Source: Thiomicrorhabdus heinhorstiae
GTDB lineage: Bacteria; Pseudomonadota; Gammaproteobacteria; Thiomicrospirales; Thiomicrospiraceae
DNA length: 64,000 bases
Direction: 5' to 3'
Assembly: GCF_013391765.2 (NCBI RefSeq)
Contig: NZ_JACBGI020000006.1
Location: 34,868 to 98,867, forward strand
Shown here: one piece after another, positions 1 to 10,322 of the stretch
Numbering within the stretch: position 1 is the first letter of the stretch
Layout of the letters: every line of letters begins with the position of its first letter
Notes under the pieces: model-generated
Seen by the model: only the letters and a program-made list of their open reading frames with translations
The model's database searches: none
What the model was told of the DNA's origin: nothing
Program-made: the position numbers and the translations under genes

Positions 1-1318
<1,318 letters not shown>

Positions 1319-1319
<1 letters not shown>

Positions 1320-1594
1320 TGAACGACAAGACTGAACTCAAAAAAGAGGTCGAACACCAGATCGATAAGATGGAAGCGGCAAAGGAGGCCAAACCGACTC
1401 TGCTGGCACAAACCGTCTATCTCGGTACCATCGGTCTGTTGCTGGTCATTCCGATCGTCGGCGGAGCTTATCTTGGTCACTGGCTGGACGAACGCGTGCA
1501 GGGCATTTACTCTATCAGTTGGAGTATCAACCTGATTCTGATCGGTGTCGCCGTCGGCGCCCTGAACGTTTACCTGTTTATTAAACGGACTTAA
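1319..1594 (+). CDS. atpQ: AtpQ/AtpI-like membrane subunit of the N-ATPase operon
   Basis: Protein of 91 aa with a charged N-terminus (about residues 1-30) and two predicted membrane helices: TVYLGTIGLLLVIPIVGGAYLG and a second ending in LIGVAVGALNVYLFIKR. The GxYLGxxLD turn and the glycine-rich second helix match the AtpI/AtpQ family, proposed to help ion or magnesium handling and c-ring assembly. The start shares one base with the atpC stop (TGATG). N-ATPase operons normally carry atpQ and then atpR at this position. Here only two bases separate this gene from atpB, so a separate atpR is absent. Confidence 0.75.
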
Positions 1595-1596
1595 GC

Positions 1597-2292
1597 ATGC
1601 AAGATTCGGGACTGAGTATTCAGAGCATTTTCCAGATCGGACCTTTGGCGATTACCAATACGGTCGTCACGACCTGGGTGATCGTTCTCGGCTTGAGCCT
1701 GTTTGTCTATCTGTACCGCAGCCGTTTTGCCGGAACATCGGGTAAATTGCAAACCGCGGTTGAAGCGGTGATTATCGCCATGGAGGATGCCATTGCCGGT
1801 GTCGCCCCCGAACATGCTAAACGCCTGCTGCCGTTTATCGGCAGTTTATGGATTTTTCTGCTGGTCTCCAATCTGATCGGCCTGATTCCCGGTGCCCATT
1901 CGCCGACCCGAGACTTTTCCGCCACCGCAGCTCTGGCAGGGCTGGTATTCGTGTCGGTACACTGGTTCGGCATCCGGATTTCCGGACTGAAAGCTTATTT
2001 ACGCCACTATCTGTCGCCCAATCCGCTGTTGCTGCCATTCCACCTCATCAGCGAAGTGAGCCGAACCATCGCGCTGGCCGTACGTCTGTTCGGTAATATG
2101 ATGAGCCTGGAAATGACCGCTTTACTGATTCTGATGGTCGCCGGATTTCTCGCACCGATTCCGATTCTGGTACTGCATATTATCGAAGCCTTGGTGCAAG
2201 CCTATATTTTCGGCATGTTGGCATTGGTGTATATCGCCAGCGGCATTCAGGCGCAATCGCTTCATCAACCTCAACCAAAAACCACGGAGTAA
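1597..2292 (+). CDS. atpB: N-type F-ATPase subunit a
   Basis: Stator membrane subunit, 231 aa, that forms the ion half-channels next to the c-ring. Several hydrophobic helices are evident. The penultimate helix carries the invariant arginine in SRTIALAVRLFGNMMS, and the last contains IIEALVQAYIFGMLALVYIASG, both diagnostic of subunit a. Shorter than housekeeping subunit a (about 270 aa), as in N-ATPases. It begins two bases after atpQ and ends three bases before atpE. Confidence 0.93.
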   Translation: MQDSGLSIQSIFQIGPLAITNTVVTTWVIVLGLSLFVYLYRSRFAGTSGKLQTAVEAVIIAMEDAIAGVAPEHAKRLLPFIGSLWIFLLVSNLIGLIPGAHSPTRDFSATAALAGLVFVSVHWFGIRISGLKAYLRHYLSPNPLLLPFHLISEVSRTIALAVRLFGNMMSLEMTALLILMVAGFLAPIPILVLHIIEALVQAYIFGMLALVYIASGIQAQSLHQPQPKTTE

Positions 2293-2562
<270 letters not shown>

Positions 2563-2585
2563 ACAGGCACCGAAGGAGAAGATTC

Positions 2586-3344
2586 GTGGAATTCAGTTGG
2601 TCGACTTTTATTTTCGAAATCATCAACTTTGTGGTGTTGATGTGGATTCTCAAGCATTTTCTCTATCACCCGGTGCTCAACGCTCTGGAAAAACGCCGCG
2701 AATCGGTCCGGCGCACTCTGGAAGAAGCGCAACAGAAAATTGCCCAGGCGGACGATTTAAAAGCGCGCTACGAACAGCGTCTGCAAGCCTGGGAAGAAGA
2801 AAAAAACCAACTGCGCCGAACCCTGCAGGAGGAACTGGACTCACTGCGCACCAATCAGCAGCAGCAACTTCAAGAAGAGCTGCAGACCCAAAAGCACAAA
2901 GCGGAAATCAACCAACGGCAAGAGTTGCAGGAAATCCTGCAGCACTACCAATCGATTGCCCATCGACAAGGCGCGGAATTTGCCTCCAAACTGCTGCGCG
3001 ATCTCGCCGGAAAGGAAACTCAGACCCGTTTATTCGAGGCCCTGTTGGAACAGCTGCAATCGCTCGACGAAGAACAGATCAAACGCCTGCAGAAAACCTG
3101 TAACGGTTCCGTGGACAAGGTCAATGTCTGCAGCGCTTATCCTTTAACGGAAAAAAACCGCCGTCGTCTGCAAGCCAAGCTCAAAGAACTCTGTCCGCAA
3201 ACGCTGAGTTTCGATTATCAGGAAGACCCGCAACTGATCAGCGGGCTGCGTGTACATCTTGGCGCCTGGAGTCTGAGAATGAATCTGCTCGACGAACTGA
3301 ACCGTTTTATGGAACTGGACCGTGACCGACTCAACCAGCAATAA
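2586..3344 (+). CDS. atpF: N-type F-ATPase subunit b with delta-like C-terminus
   Basis: Peripheral stalk subunit, 252 aa, well above the ~156 aa of a standard b subunit. It has an N-terminal membrane helix ([20 protein letters not shown]), then a long charged, glutamine-rich coiled coil (about residues 30-130). The C-terminus ([28 protein letters not shown]) resembles the end of subunit delta. No separate atpH lies in the operon, so this chain probably serves as both b and delta; that assignment is inference supported by N-ATPase architecture. The start is GTG, preceded by GAAGGAGAAG, a good Shine-Dalgarno sequence. Confidence 0.88.
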   Translation: MEFSWSTFIFEIINFVVLMWILKHFLYHPVLNALEKRRESVRRTLEEAQQKIAQADDLKARYEQRLQAWEEEKNQLRRTLQEELDSLRTNQQQQLQEELQTQKHKAEINQRQELQEILQHYQSIAHRQGAEFASKLLRDLAGKETQTRLFEALLEQLQSLDEEQIKRLQKTCNGSVDKVNVCSAYPLTEKNRRRLQAKLKELCPQTLSFDYQEDPQLISGLRVHLGAWSLRMNLLDELNRFMELDRDRLNQQ

Positions 3345-4848
3345 TACAGCGCAGAATTCAGCTCAATCATCGCCTGAATTTCTCGAACGGATCGACAACT
3401 GGCTCGCAGACTATCGCTTCGATCTGAAATTAACCGAACGCGGTTATGTGGTTTCGGTCGGCGATGGTATCGTCTGGGTCAGCGGTCTGCCGACCGCCAG
3501 AATGGACGAAATCATCCTCTTTGAAGACGGCAGCCACGGTTTCGTGTTCGAACTGACCAAAGAGCTGATCGGCGTTATTTTATTGCATGAAACCCGCTTG
3601 ATCACCGCCGGGCACAACGCCTATCTGTCGCAGCGTATCCTCGACATTCCGGTCGGCGACAGCCTACTAGGACGCATTATCGATCCACTCGGTTTTGCGC
3701 TCGACGGTCTGCCGGAAGCGGAAACCCAAAACCGTTTTCCATTGGAACGCAATTCTCCACCGATTATCGATCGCGACCCGGTCAATCAACCTTTGTACAC
3801 GGGCAATAAGATCATCGACACCCTGATTCCGGTCGGCAAAGGTCAACGCCAGCTGTTAATCGGCGACGAAGGCCTTGGACGCAGTACTCTGGCGATCGAT
3901 ACCGTGATCAATCAGAAAGGCAAAGGCGTTCTATGCGTCTATGTCCTGATCGGACAAAAACGTTCTACTATCGTCAATACCATCGAGCTGTTGCGTCAGC
4001 ACGGCGCGCTTGAATACACCACCGTGGTCACATCGCAGGCCAGCACCCTTCCGGGGCTGCAATATCTGGCACCCTTCGCCGGCTGCGCTCTGGCGGAGTA
4101 CTGGATGCATGCCGGCAAGGATACTCTGGTAGTTTACGATGATCTGTCGACCCACGCCAAAATCTACCGCGAGCTGTCTCTGCTGTTGCGACGCCCGCCC
4201 GGTCGCGAAGCCTATCCCGGCGATATTTTCTATATCCATGCTCGCTTGCTGGAGCGCTCGACCAGTCTGAACATGCAGGCCGGGGGCGGCAGCATGACCG
4301 CCTTGCCGATTATCGAAACCGAACAGGGTGAAATCGCCGCTTTCATCCCGACCAACCTGATTTCGATTACCGACGGACAGATCTATCTCGATCGTGAACT
4401 GTTCGTGTCCGGTTTTCGCCCGGCAATCGATATTGCCAAATCGGTGTCGCGTATCGGCGGGCAAGCCCAGCATCCACGTATCAAAGAAGAAGCCGGGCAT
4501 ATGAAGCTGGACTATCTGCAGTTTCTTGAGCTGGAGGTTTTTACCCGTTTCGGTACCCGTCTGGAAGCGCGAATCGAAAAGGTGATTCGCCGCGGCCGAA
4601 CTCTGCGCGAATTACTGAAACAAGGCCATCTGGTACCGAAATCGATTGAATTCCAAATTGCCTGGCTTATCGCCTTCAACGACAATCTGTTCGAAGACAT
4701 TGAAATCAAGAAAATCCCGGAGATTCTAACGCGTCTTGAACAGCAAACAGCCACAAGCCGACTCACCATCGACAGTCCTCGCGAGCTTTGGTTGCAGGCA
4801 TTGCAGGAGTGGCTGAAAACGTCACCATCGACGATGGATAACGATTAA
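3322..4848 (+). CDS. atpA: N-type F-ATPase alpha subunit with Arg in the P-loop
   Basis: Non-catalytic F1 nucleotide-binding subunit, 508 aa. Family features: [14 protein letters not shown] in the N-terminal barrel, [34 protein letters not shown], and the arginine-finger segment [10 protein letters not shown]. The P-loop reads G181-D-E-G-L-G-R187-S-T instead of the family GDxxTGKT/S, so the invariant lysine is arginine (codon CGC, unambiguous). Catalytic sites are on beta, so the enzyme can remain active, but nucleotide binding at the regulatory sites should be weakened. GTG start, overlapping the end of atpF by 23 nt. Confidence 0.93.
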   Translation: MTDSTSNNTAQNSAQSSPEFLERIDNWLADYRFDLKLTERGYVVSVGDGIVWVSGLPTARMDEIILFEDGSHGFVFELTKELIGVILLHETRLITAGHNAYLSQRILDIPVGDSLLGRIIDPLGFALDGLPEAETQNRFPLERNSPPIIDRDPVNQPLYTGNKIIDTLIPVGKGQRQLLIGDEGLGRSTLAIDTVINQKGKGVLCVYVLIGQKRSTIVNTIELLRQHGALEYTTVVTSQASTLPGLQYLAPFAGCALAEYWMHAGKDTLVVYDDLSTHAKIYRELSLLLRRPPGREAYPGDIFYIHARLLERSTSLNMQAGGGSMTALPIIETEQGEIAAFIPTNLISITDGQIYLDRELFVSGFRPAIDIAKSVSRIGGQAQHPRIKEEAGHMKLDYLQFLELEVFTRFGTRLEARIEKVIRRGRTLRELLKQGHLVPKSIEFQIAWLIAFNDNLFEDIEIKKIPEILTRLEQQTATSRLTIDSPRELWLQALQEWLKTSPSTMDND

Positions 4849-5693
4849 TGGCACGTTATCACGAACTCGGCCGTTACCGCGACAAGCTCGACGACATTCA
4901 CGGCATTATGCACTCGATGAAAACGCTCGCGCAGATGGAAACCCATAAGCTGGCAAAAATCATTGAAGCTCAACACACCATACAACAGCAGATCAAAGCC
5001 GTAACCTGCGATTTTCTGCATTTTTACGGCAGTAACCTGCCTAAATGGCAGGGAAAGCGGCAAAGCGTGCTGCTTATTGGCACCGAACGCGGTTTTTGCG
5101 GCGACTTCAATCCGAAAATTATTGAAGCCTTCAAACAGCATTTTTCCAATGCCGACAATGAGATTCGCCTGATCGCCGTCGGTAATAAGCTGCAGCCTTT
5201 GCTTGAATCGGCCTCCCTTTCAACCAATACACCGCTGTTTCTGGCCGGTGCTAATGTCTGCGAAGAAGTCGGTAATCTGACCGAATTACTGGCGCAAACA
5301 TGGGCAGAATCACAATCCACCGACGAACTCTATGCGATTTATCACGCTTTCCCGGAAGAAGAGATTCGCATTGAAAAACTGTTGCCGGCCTTCAATGACC
5401 ACGAAGATTTACACTGCCCACAACAGGCGCAAACTCATGCCCCTTTGCTCAATCTGACGGCAGAGGCCTTTCTTCTCGAACTCACCGATCATGCGCTGCA
5501 ACACAATCTACATCACCTTTTGTACGACTCCTTAATGGCGGAAAATCTGCAACGCGTTCGTCATTTGGAAAACGCGACCCGTCATCTGGAACAAAAAAGC
5601 GAGACTCTGGGAAAACGCATGAACGTTCTGCGCCAGGAAGAGATCATCGAAGAGATCGAGGTCATCCTTCTCAATCAGGTTGACCCGATATAG
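4848..5693 (+). CDS. atpG: N-type F-ATPase gamma subunit
   Basis: Central rotor shaft of F1, 281 aa. It has the family pattern of N- and C-terminal helices that form the coiled coil (LDDIHGIMHSMKTLAQMETHKLAKI and a C-terminal ENLQRVRHLENATRHLEQKSETLGKRMNVLRQEEIIEEI) around a central Rossmann-like domain (VLLIGTERGFCGDFNPKII, the gamma GLCG-like motif). TAATG overlap with the atpA stop. It is the last gene of the operon; 121 bases separate it from cmoM, with no obvious U-tract terminator. Confidence 0.92.
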   Translation: MARYHELGRYRDKLDDIHGIMHSMKTLAQMETHKLAKIIEAQHTIQQQIKAVTCDFLHFYGSNLPKWQGKRQSVLLIGTERGFCGDFNPKIIEAFKQHFSNADNEIRLIAVGNKLQPLLESASLSTNTPLFLAGANVCEEVGNLTELLAQTWAESQSTDELYAIYHAFPEEEIRIEKLLPAFNDHEDLHCPQQAQTHAPLLNLTAEAFLLELTDHALQHNLHHLLYDSLMAENLQRVRHLENATRHLEQKSETLGKRMNVLRQEEIIEEIEVILLNQVDPI

Positions 5694-5723
5694 AGTTCTA
5701 AAGCGTCAGAGAACCGATAATCC

Positions 5724-5753
5724 TGGAACTTCATTTATTGGCGCCGTTATAAT
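5724..5753 (+). promoter_or_regulatory. Possible sigma-70 promoter for cmoM
   Basis: A perfect -10 hexamer TATAAT at 5748-5753 lies 61 bases before cmoM. The matching -35 region (TGGAAC, 5724-5729, 18 base spacer) is poor, so the call rests on the -10 box and its position only. Confidence 0.3.
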
Positions 5754-5814
5754 TTGCCGAAACATCACCTCGCCGCCGGACTGTCTACGGCGGTAAACCC
5801 GGGATAACCAAGCA

Positions 5815-6597
5815 ATGACCAATAAATCCACAAAACCGCCCGCCGACCGTAATTTCGACAAACTGGTCGATAAATTCGAACGAAAGGTCTACGACACCGT
5901 CAAAGGCGAATGGCGTTTGAAACTGCTGACGGAAGATCTAGGTACATTGAGAAACGGTTCGCAACTGACTTTCTGGGATGCCGGATGCGGTTTTGCCCAG
6001 ATCAGCCAATGGCTGGCTGAAGCCGGACATAGGGGCACCTTGTGCGATCTGTCACATCAAATGCTGATTCGCGCCAGAAACAACTTCGAAGAGGCCGGAT
6101 TACAGGCGGAATTCTTTGAGGGACCGGCGCAGGAAATTGCTCAACAACTGCCGCAGTTCGATCTGGTTCTGTTCCATGCGGTGCTCGAATGGCTTGCCGA
6201 ACCCCAAACCACCTTAAAAGCGGTTGCCGACAAAGTTAAACCGGGCGGAAAGCTTTCTTTACTGTTCTATAACCGCAATTCTGTGGTCATCCGCAATACC
6301 CTGCGCGGTGGCTGGCGCCTGCCTTACTTACTGGAAGACGCCTACCTAGGCAAAGGCAAAAAACTCACCCCGCCCAATCCGCAAATTCCGGAAGTCGTCT
6401 GCCAATGGCTTGAAGAATGGGGTTTTAAAATCGAAATCCATACCGGCATTCGTGTCTTCCACGACTATATGACCCACGAAGTACTGGAACAGAGCGATCT
6501 CGACGAGCTTCTGGCTCTGGAATACCGCTACTGCCGCCAACCCACCTACCGCAATATGGCGCGTTATATTCACCTTCTGGCAAGCCGTGCCGATTAA
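5815..6597 (+). CDS. cmoM: tRNA cmo5U34 methyltransferase CmoM
   Basis: SAM-dependent methyltransferase, 260 aa. It converts 5-carboxymethoxyuridine at wobble position 34 of certain tRNAs to its methyl ester, broadening codon reading. Diagnostic segments shared with E. coli CmoM (SmtA) are DRNFDKLVDKFERKVYDT..KG near the N-terminus, the SAM motif FWDAGCGFAQIS, CDLSHQML, DLVLFHAVLEWLAEP, KPGGKLSLLFYN, RVFHDYM and EYRYCRQ..Y..MARYIH near the C-terminus. cmoA and cmoB, which make its substrate, lie 3-5 kb downstream on the same strand. Confidence 0.9.
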   Translation: MTNKSTKPPADRNFDKLVDKFERKVYDTVKGEWRLKLLTEDLGTLRNGSQLTFWDAGCGFAQISQWLAEAGHRGTLCDLSHQMLIRARNNFEEAGLQAEFFEGPAQEIAQQLPQFDLVLFHAVLEWLAEPQTTLKAVADKVKPGGKLSLLFYNRNSVVIRNTLRGGWRLPYLLEDAYLGKGKKLTPPNPQIPEVVCQWLEEWGFKIEIHTGIRVFHDYMTHEVLEQSDLDELLALEYRYCRQPTYRNMARYIHLLASRAD

Positions 6598-6621
6598 AAC
6601 CTCCTAAAATCGACCGGAAAT

Positions 6622-6649
6622 AAAAAACCCCGGCATGCCAGGGTTTTTA
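6622..6649. terminator. Bidirectional intrinsic terminator between cmoM and pit
   Basis: Inverted repeat AAAAACCC-TGGCATGCC-like core flanked by A-tract and T-tract (AAAAAACCC ... GGGTTTTTA). It can form a U-tailed hairpin in either direction and sits between convergent cmoM and pit. Confidence 0.8.
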
Positions 6650-6691
6650 TTCGATTGAAAACCCGAAGAAATCGGGCCGCAAATCGCTTAC

Positions 6692-8284
6692 TTAGAATAT
6701 GCTGCTAAGAACGATAAAGAAGATCGAGGCCATGATTGCCGCCGCAGGCAGCGTGATCACCCAGGCTGCGAAGATCGGCTTCAGCATTCCCCAGTTGGCA
6801 TCGGCATTCACGACCCCCACACCCAGAACCGCACCGATCAGGATATGTGTACTGGAAACCGGAATACCGAAAGTCGAAGCAACCAGAACCACACCGGCCG
6901 CCGCCAATTCGGCAGAGAAACCGGAAGCAGGGTGCAGTTTGGTCAGGTTGTGACCGACCGTTTGAATAACTTCTTTACCGATAAACCACAGACCGGCAAC
7001 CATCGCAATACCGAAGGCCAGCATGGCAATCGGCGGAACCGCTGCTTTGGCACTGATTTCACCGGTATGCAATACATCCAGAACCGCTGCAAAAGGCCCG
7101 ATGGCGTTGGCGATATCGTTGGAACCGTGCGAGAAAGCGAAACCACAAGCGGTAAACACCTGCATCCAGCTGAATAGCAGGAAGGTCGAGCGATCCAGCG
7201 ATTTTCCGGTCAAGGTACGCGAGAAGATATAGACGGTCAACCAGGTAACCGATCCGATCATCAGCATGATCAAAAGGTTATCCAGAGTCGAGAAACTGAT
7301 ATCGACATGCTTCAGCCCTTTGAACAATACCATCGAAGAGATAACCACTGCACCCAGTGCCGCAATCAGAGGCACATAGTTACGCAGTGCTTTATGCGCA
7401 TCGATACCATGGACCTTGCTTTCGATCACTTCCATTTTCTTGTAGTAATCGGATTCAAGCTCGTCACTGTCGTAATCGCCGTCAATTTTCAGCTGGGCGT
7501 CGCGAGACAAACGCGCATTCTCTTTGATCAGGCTTGCTTCATCCATGGATTCAAGAGAGTTCTTGTACTCTTTACGCAGTGCCTTTTTCTCTTTTTTGAT
7601 CTCGTTGAGCCGATCACCGGCCTCGTCGTTGTATTTGAATACCGTCTCTTTGATCGCTTTATACAGGATATAAGCGAACAGACCGCCCAGTACCGGAGAA
7701 AGTACCCAGGAAACGGCGATCATTCCGATTTTACCCCATTGGACCAAATCGAAGCCGTTACCACCGGTCACTGCATAGAAACCTAGCGTGATCGATGCAC
7801 CGACAATCCCCCCGACGATCGAGTGAGTCGTCGAAACCGGCAGACCTTTTTTGGTGGCAAACAACAGCCACAGCGCCGCCGCCAATAGAGACGACATCAT
7901 GACGTACACGAACAGCATCGGGTCGATTGACCCCATCGAGCTCAGGTCAACGATCCCTTTACGGATGGTTTTGGTTACTTCACCACCGGCGATTACTGCA
8001 CCGCTAACCTCGAAAACCGCTGCAACCAGCAGTGCTTGCTTAACACTTAGCGTTCCGGCACCGACACTGGTTCCGAAAGAGTTGGCAACATCGTTACCAC
8101 CGATGTTGAAGGCCATAAACAAACCGAACAGAGTTGCCAATGTCAGAATCAGCAGGTTGTTGCCGTTTGTGTAATCAAACGCCCACATTAAAAAATAAGC
8201 GGAAATAGCGAGAAAGATCGCCCCCACCGCCAAACTTGTTTTAGACACGCCGGTTTGGGCATTGTCCATGGTCATTGTTGTCAT
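6692..8284 (-). CDS. PiT-family inorganic phosphate transporter
   Basis: Low-affinity phosphate permease, 530 aa, inner membrane. Two PHO4 repeats are visible: an N-terminal one with [21 protein letters not shown] and [11 protein letters not shown], and a C-terminal one with [18 protein letters not shown] and [11 protein letters not shown]. Each carries the GxNDxxN signature. Between them is a charged cytoplasmic loop of about 90 residues ([16 protein letters not shown]...). The start at 8284 (MTTMTMDN) is preferred over an ATG 27 bases upstream because GGGGGAAG lies just before it. The downstream gene on this side is convergent cmoM. Substrate specificity (phosphate or another oxyanion) is inferred from family. 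Confidence 0.88.
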   Translation of the reverse strand: MTTMTMDNAQTGVSKTSLAVGAIFLAISAYFLMWAFDYTNGNNLLILTLATLFGLFMAFNIGGNDVANSFGTSVGAGTLSVKQALLVAAVFEVSGAVIAGGEVTKTIRKGIVDLSSMGSIDPMLFVYVMMSSLLAAALWLLFATKKGLPVSTTHSIVGGIVGASITLGFYAVTGGNGFDLVQWGKIGMIAVSWVLSPVLGGLFAYILYKAIKETVFKYNDEAGDRLNEIKKEKKALRKEYKNSLESMDEASLIKENARLSRDAQLKIDGDYDSDELESDYYKKMEVIESKVHGIDAHKALRNYVPLIAALGAVVISSMVLFKGLKHVDISFSTLDNLLIMLMIGSVTWLTVYIFSRTLTGKSLDRSTFLLFSWMQVFTACGFAFSHGSNDIANAIGPFAAVLDVLHTGEISAKAAVPPIAMLAFGIAMVAGLWFIGKEVIQTVGHNLTKLHPASGFSAELAAAGVVLVASTFGIPVSSTHILIGAVLGVGVVNADANWGMLKPIFAAWVITLPAAAIMASIFFIVLSSIF

Positions 8285-8559
8285 ACAATCTTCCCCCGAA
8301 AAAGTTTTCAATAAAACCGTTTTCCGAGTCTAGATACCTTATGTAACACTTAACCTACAGGATTGTGAATTTTTTAAGTCATTGATAATCACTCGTCTAA
8401 GAAAATCATTCTTATTTGCAACACAGGCTACTTATTTGTAAGCATTAAATACCGGAGCCTTATTACTAACCGACTCCCTTCTTTAAGTCAAAATCGGCCT
8501 GTATTTAAACGCCGAACCGCTATAATAAAAACGCTGAAAATAACGAACCTGTAACCAAT

Positions 8560-9435
8560 ATGACTCCATCGCAAGCAAAACGCCTATTTCGCCCAATTAC
8601 CGCCCTGCTTTTCAAGCGCCCGAAACTGTTGTTACTGATCCCTGTTCTCGGCGGTCTTTGGTATGGCTATGAGGTCGGAATTGCCCGTCCTGCACAGACG
8701 TTCATGGGCGTTCCGCAAGTCCAATCCGGCTTGGCGACAATGGGTTGGTCGCATATCCTGCGCAATAACGGTTTTATGCTTGAATACTCGGAAAGCCTGA
8801 AAAATCCGTTATGGGTCACCTATAAGGTGACCGACAAACGCTATGTACCGGGGCAACGCCCGAGCGGTTTTTCACAAGACTGGCGCAGCTGGTCGATGGT
8901 GACGCATCAGGATTACACCGGCAGCGGTTATGATCGCGGCCATATGGCGCCGAATTACCTGATCGCCAGCCGCTACGGCCGTGAAGCACAGAAACAAACC
9001 TTCCTGATGACCAATATCAGCCCGCAGAAAGGCTCTTTGAACCAAAAATCCTGGCAACGATTGGAAGAAGTGATCGCCAACGATTTCTCCGCAAAAGAGG
9101 GCGAATTCTGGGTGGTAACCGGGCCGATTTTTTCCAAGCTGCCGACCTACCTGAAAGGTGGAAAAGTCGCCATTCCACAGGCGTTTTATAAAATTCTGAT
9201 CAAACCGCAAAGCGGTAACGAGCCTGCCAAAGCACTGGCATTTATCTTTCCGCAAAATGCCAAGGCGAATGCCAGCCTGTTGACGTTCGTCACCACCATT
9301 GACGATGTCGAAGCCCAGACCGGAATCGATTTCTTCTCCGAGCTGGACGACGATATCGAAATCCCGTTGGAAGCGACCGAAACCCCTGCGGCCTGGCAGC
9401 TGCAAAAAGTTGCTAACCGTCCGTCGCGTTACTGA
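8560..9435 (+). CDS. Membrane-anchored DNA/RNA non-specific endonuclease (NUC family)
   Basis: Protein of 291 aa with an N-terminal membrane anchor (KLLLLIPVLGGLWYGYEVG) and a Serratia-nuclease-type beta-beta-alpha-metal domain. The catalytic motif is YDRGHMAP, where His is the general base, and the metal-ligand Asn is in FLMTNISPQ, followed by LNQKSWQRLE. The topology suggests a periplasm-facing nuclease held on the inner membrane, useful for nucleotide scavenging or degrading incoming DNA; the role is inference. A TATAAT box lies 34 bases upstream. It sits 11 bases before cmoA and is probably co-transcribed with it, which is an unusual partner for a tRNA modification gene. Confidence 0.85.
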   Translation: MTPSQAKRLFRPITALLFKRPKLLLLIPVLGGLWYGYEVGIARPAQTFMGVPQVQSGLATMGWSHILRNNGFMLEYSESLKNPLWVTYKVTDKRYVPGQRPSGFSQDWRSWSMVTHQDYTGSGYDRGHMAPNYLIASRYGREAQKQTFLMTNISPQKGSLNQKSWQRLEEVIANDFSAKEGEFWVVTGPIFSKLPTYLKGGKVAIPQAFYKILIKPQSGNEPAKALAFIFPQNAKANASLLTFVTTIDDVEAQTGIDFFSELDDDIEIPLEATETPAAWQLQKVANRPSRY

Positions 9436-9446
9436 GGCCAGACAAG

Positions 9447-10190
9447 ATGAAAATTCCGAGCGAAAAAGACACTATCTACTCGATTGCGCATGAAGCGGTC
9501 GGCGCTTTCCAGTTCGACGAGTCGGTCGTGGCGGTTTTCCCGGATATGATTCAGCGTTCGGTTCCGGGTTATCAAACGATTTTGACCGGTATCGGCGAAC
9601 TGACAAAACTGCATGCCCAGCCCGACAGTAATCTGTATGATCTCGGCTGCTCGCTCGGTGCGGCCAGCCTGACCATGCGCCGAGCCTTGCAGGTCAATGG
9701 CTGCCGGATTATCGGTGTCGACAATTCTGAGGCAATGATCAAACGTGCTAACGAATATCTGCACGCCTACCATTCGGATATACCTGTCGATCTGTTTTGC
9801 GCCGACATTAATGATCTCGAAATTTTGGATGCTTCGGTGGTGGTCATTAACTTTACTCTGCAGTTTATCGATCCCGATCAGCGTTTGCCGCTTCTGCACA
9901 GAATCTATCAGGGATTGAAACCAGGCGGCATTTTGATTTTATCGGAAAAAATCCATTTCCAAGATGTCGCTCTACAGCAGAGTATCGAGCACATGCACCT
10001 GCAATTCAAACGCGCCAACGGCTACTCCGAACTGGAAATCAGCCAGAAGCGTTCGTCACTGGACAATGTCCTGATCAGCGATACCGAAAACGAACACCTT
10101 CAGCGTTTGAAACAAGCCGGATTCGCTTCAGCCGGCATCTGGTTCCAGGCCTATAACTTTGCTTCCTTTCTGGCAATAAAATCACTTTAA
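9447..10190 (+). CDS. cmoA: Carboxy-SAM synthase CmoA
   Basis: Converts SAM and prephenate to carboxy-SAM, the carboxymethyl donor for wobble uridine modification. 247 aa, the family's usual length. Shared segments: DTIYSIAHEAVGAFQFDESVVAVFPDMIQRSVPGY, NLYDLGCSLGAASLTMRR (SAM loop), IGVDNSEAMI, VVINFTLQFIDPDQR, LILSEKIHF and QFKRANGYSELEISQKRSSLDNVLI. It follows the nuclease gene by 11 bases and precedes cmoB, which uses its product, by 124 bases. Confidence 0.95.
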   Translation: MKIPSEKDTIYSIAHEAVGAFQFDESVVAVFPDMIQRSVPGYQTILTGIGELTKLHAQPDSNLYDLGCSLGAASLTMRRALQVNGCRIIGVDNSEAMIKRANEYLHAYHSDIPVDLFCADINDLEILDASVVVINFTLQFIDPDQRLPLLHRIYQGLKPGGILILSEKIHFQDVALQQSIEHMHLQFKRANGYSELEISQKRSSLDNVLISDTENEHLQRLKQAGFASAGIWFQAYNFASFLAIKSL

Positions 10191-10238
10191 GAACAAGCGT
10201 TTAGTTTTCTGAGAAAGAAGATATTTCGGCCCGAGAAG

Positions 10239-10268
10239 GTGACAAATCACCCGTCGAAACCGTATAAT
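10239..10268 (+). promoter_or_regulatory. Likely sigma-70 promoter for cmoB
   Basis: GTGACA at 10239-10244 and a perfect TATAAT at 10263-10268, separated by 18 bases, 46 bases upstream of the cmoB start. Spacing and sequence fit a sigma-70 promoter, so cmoB can be expressed separately from cmoA. Confidence 0.5.
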
Positions 10269-10306
10269 TTCGCCTCTTTAACTTTCCGGCAGCGCAACAA
10301 GAGGCA

Positions 10307-10322
10307 AGTTTCACGTGAAACG
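10307..10322. promoter_or_regulatory. parS-like ParB-binding site 1
   Basis: AGTTTCACGTGAAACG: the central 14 bases are a perfect palindrome and match 14 of 16 positions of the bacterial parS consensus TGTTTCACGTGAAACA. The GTG start codon of cmoB lies inside it (10315-10317). It is the best of six such sites in the window. Confidence 0.6.

Noticed and set aside
8387..8420. Possible Fur box (GATAATCACT...AAAATCATTCTTATT) between pit and the nuclease
   Set aside because: Only partial match to the 19-bp iron-box and neither neighbouring gene is iron-related.
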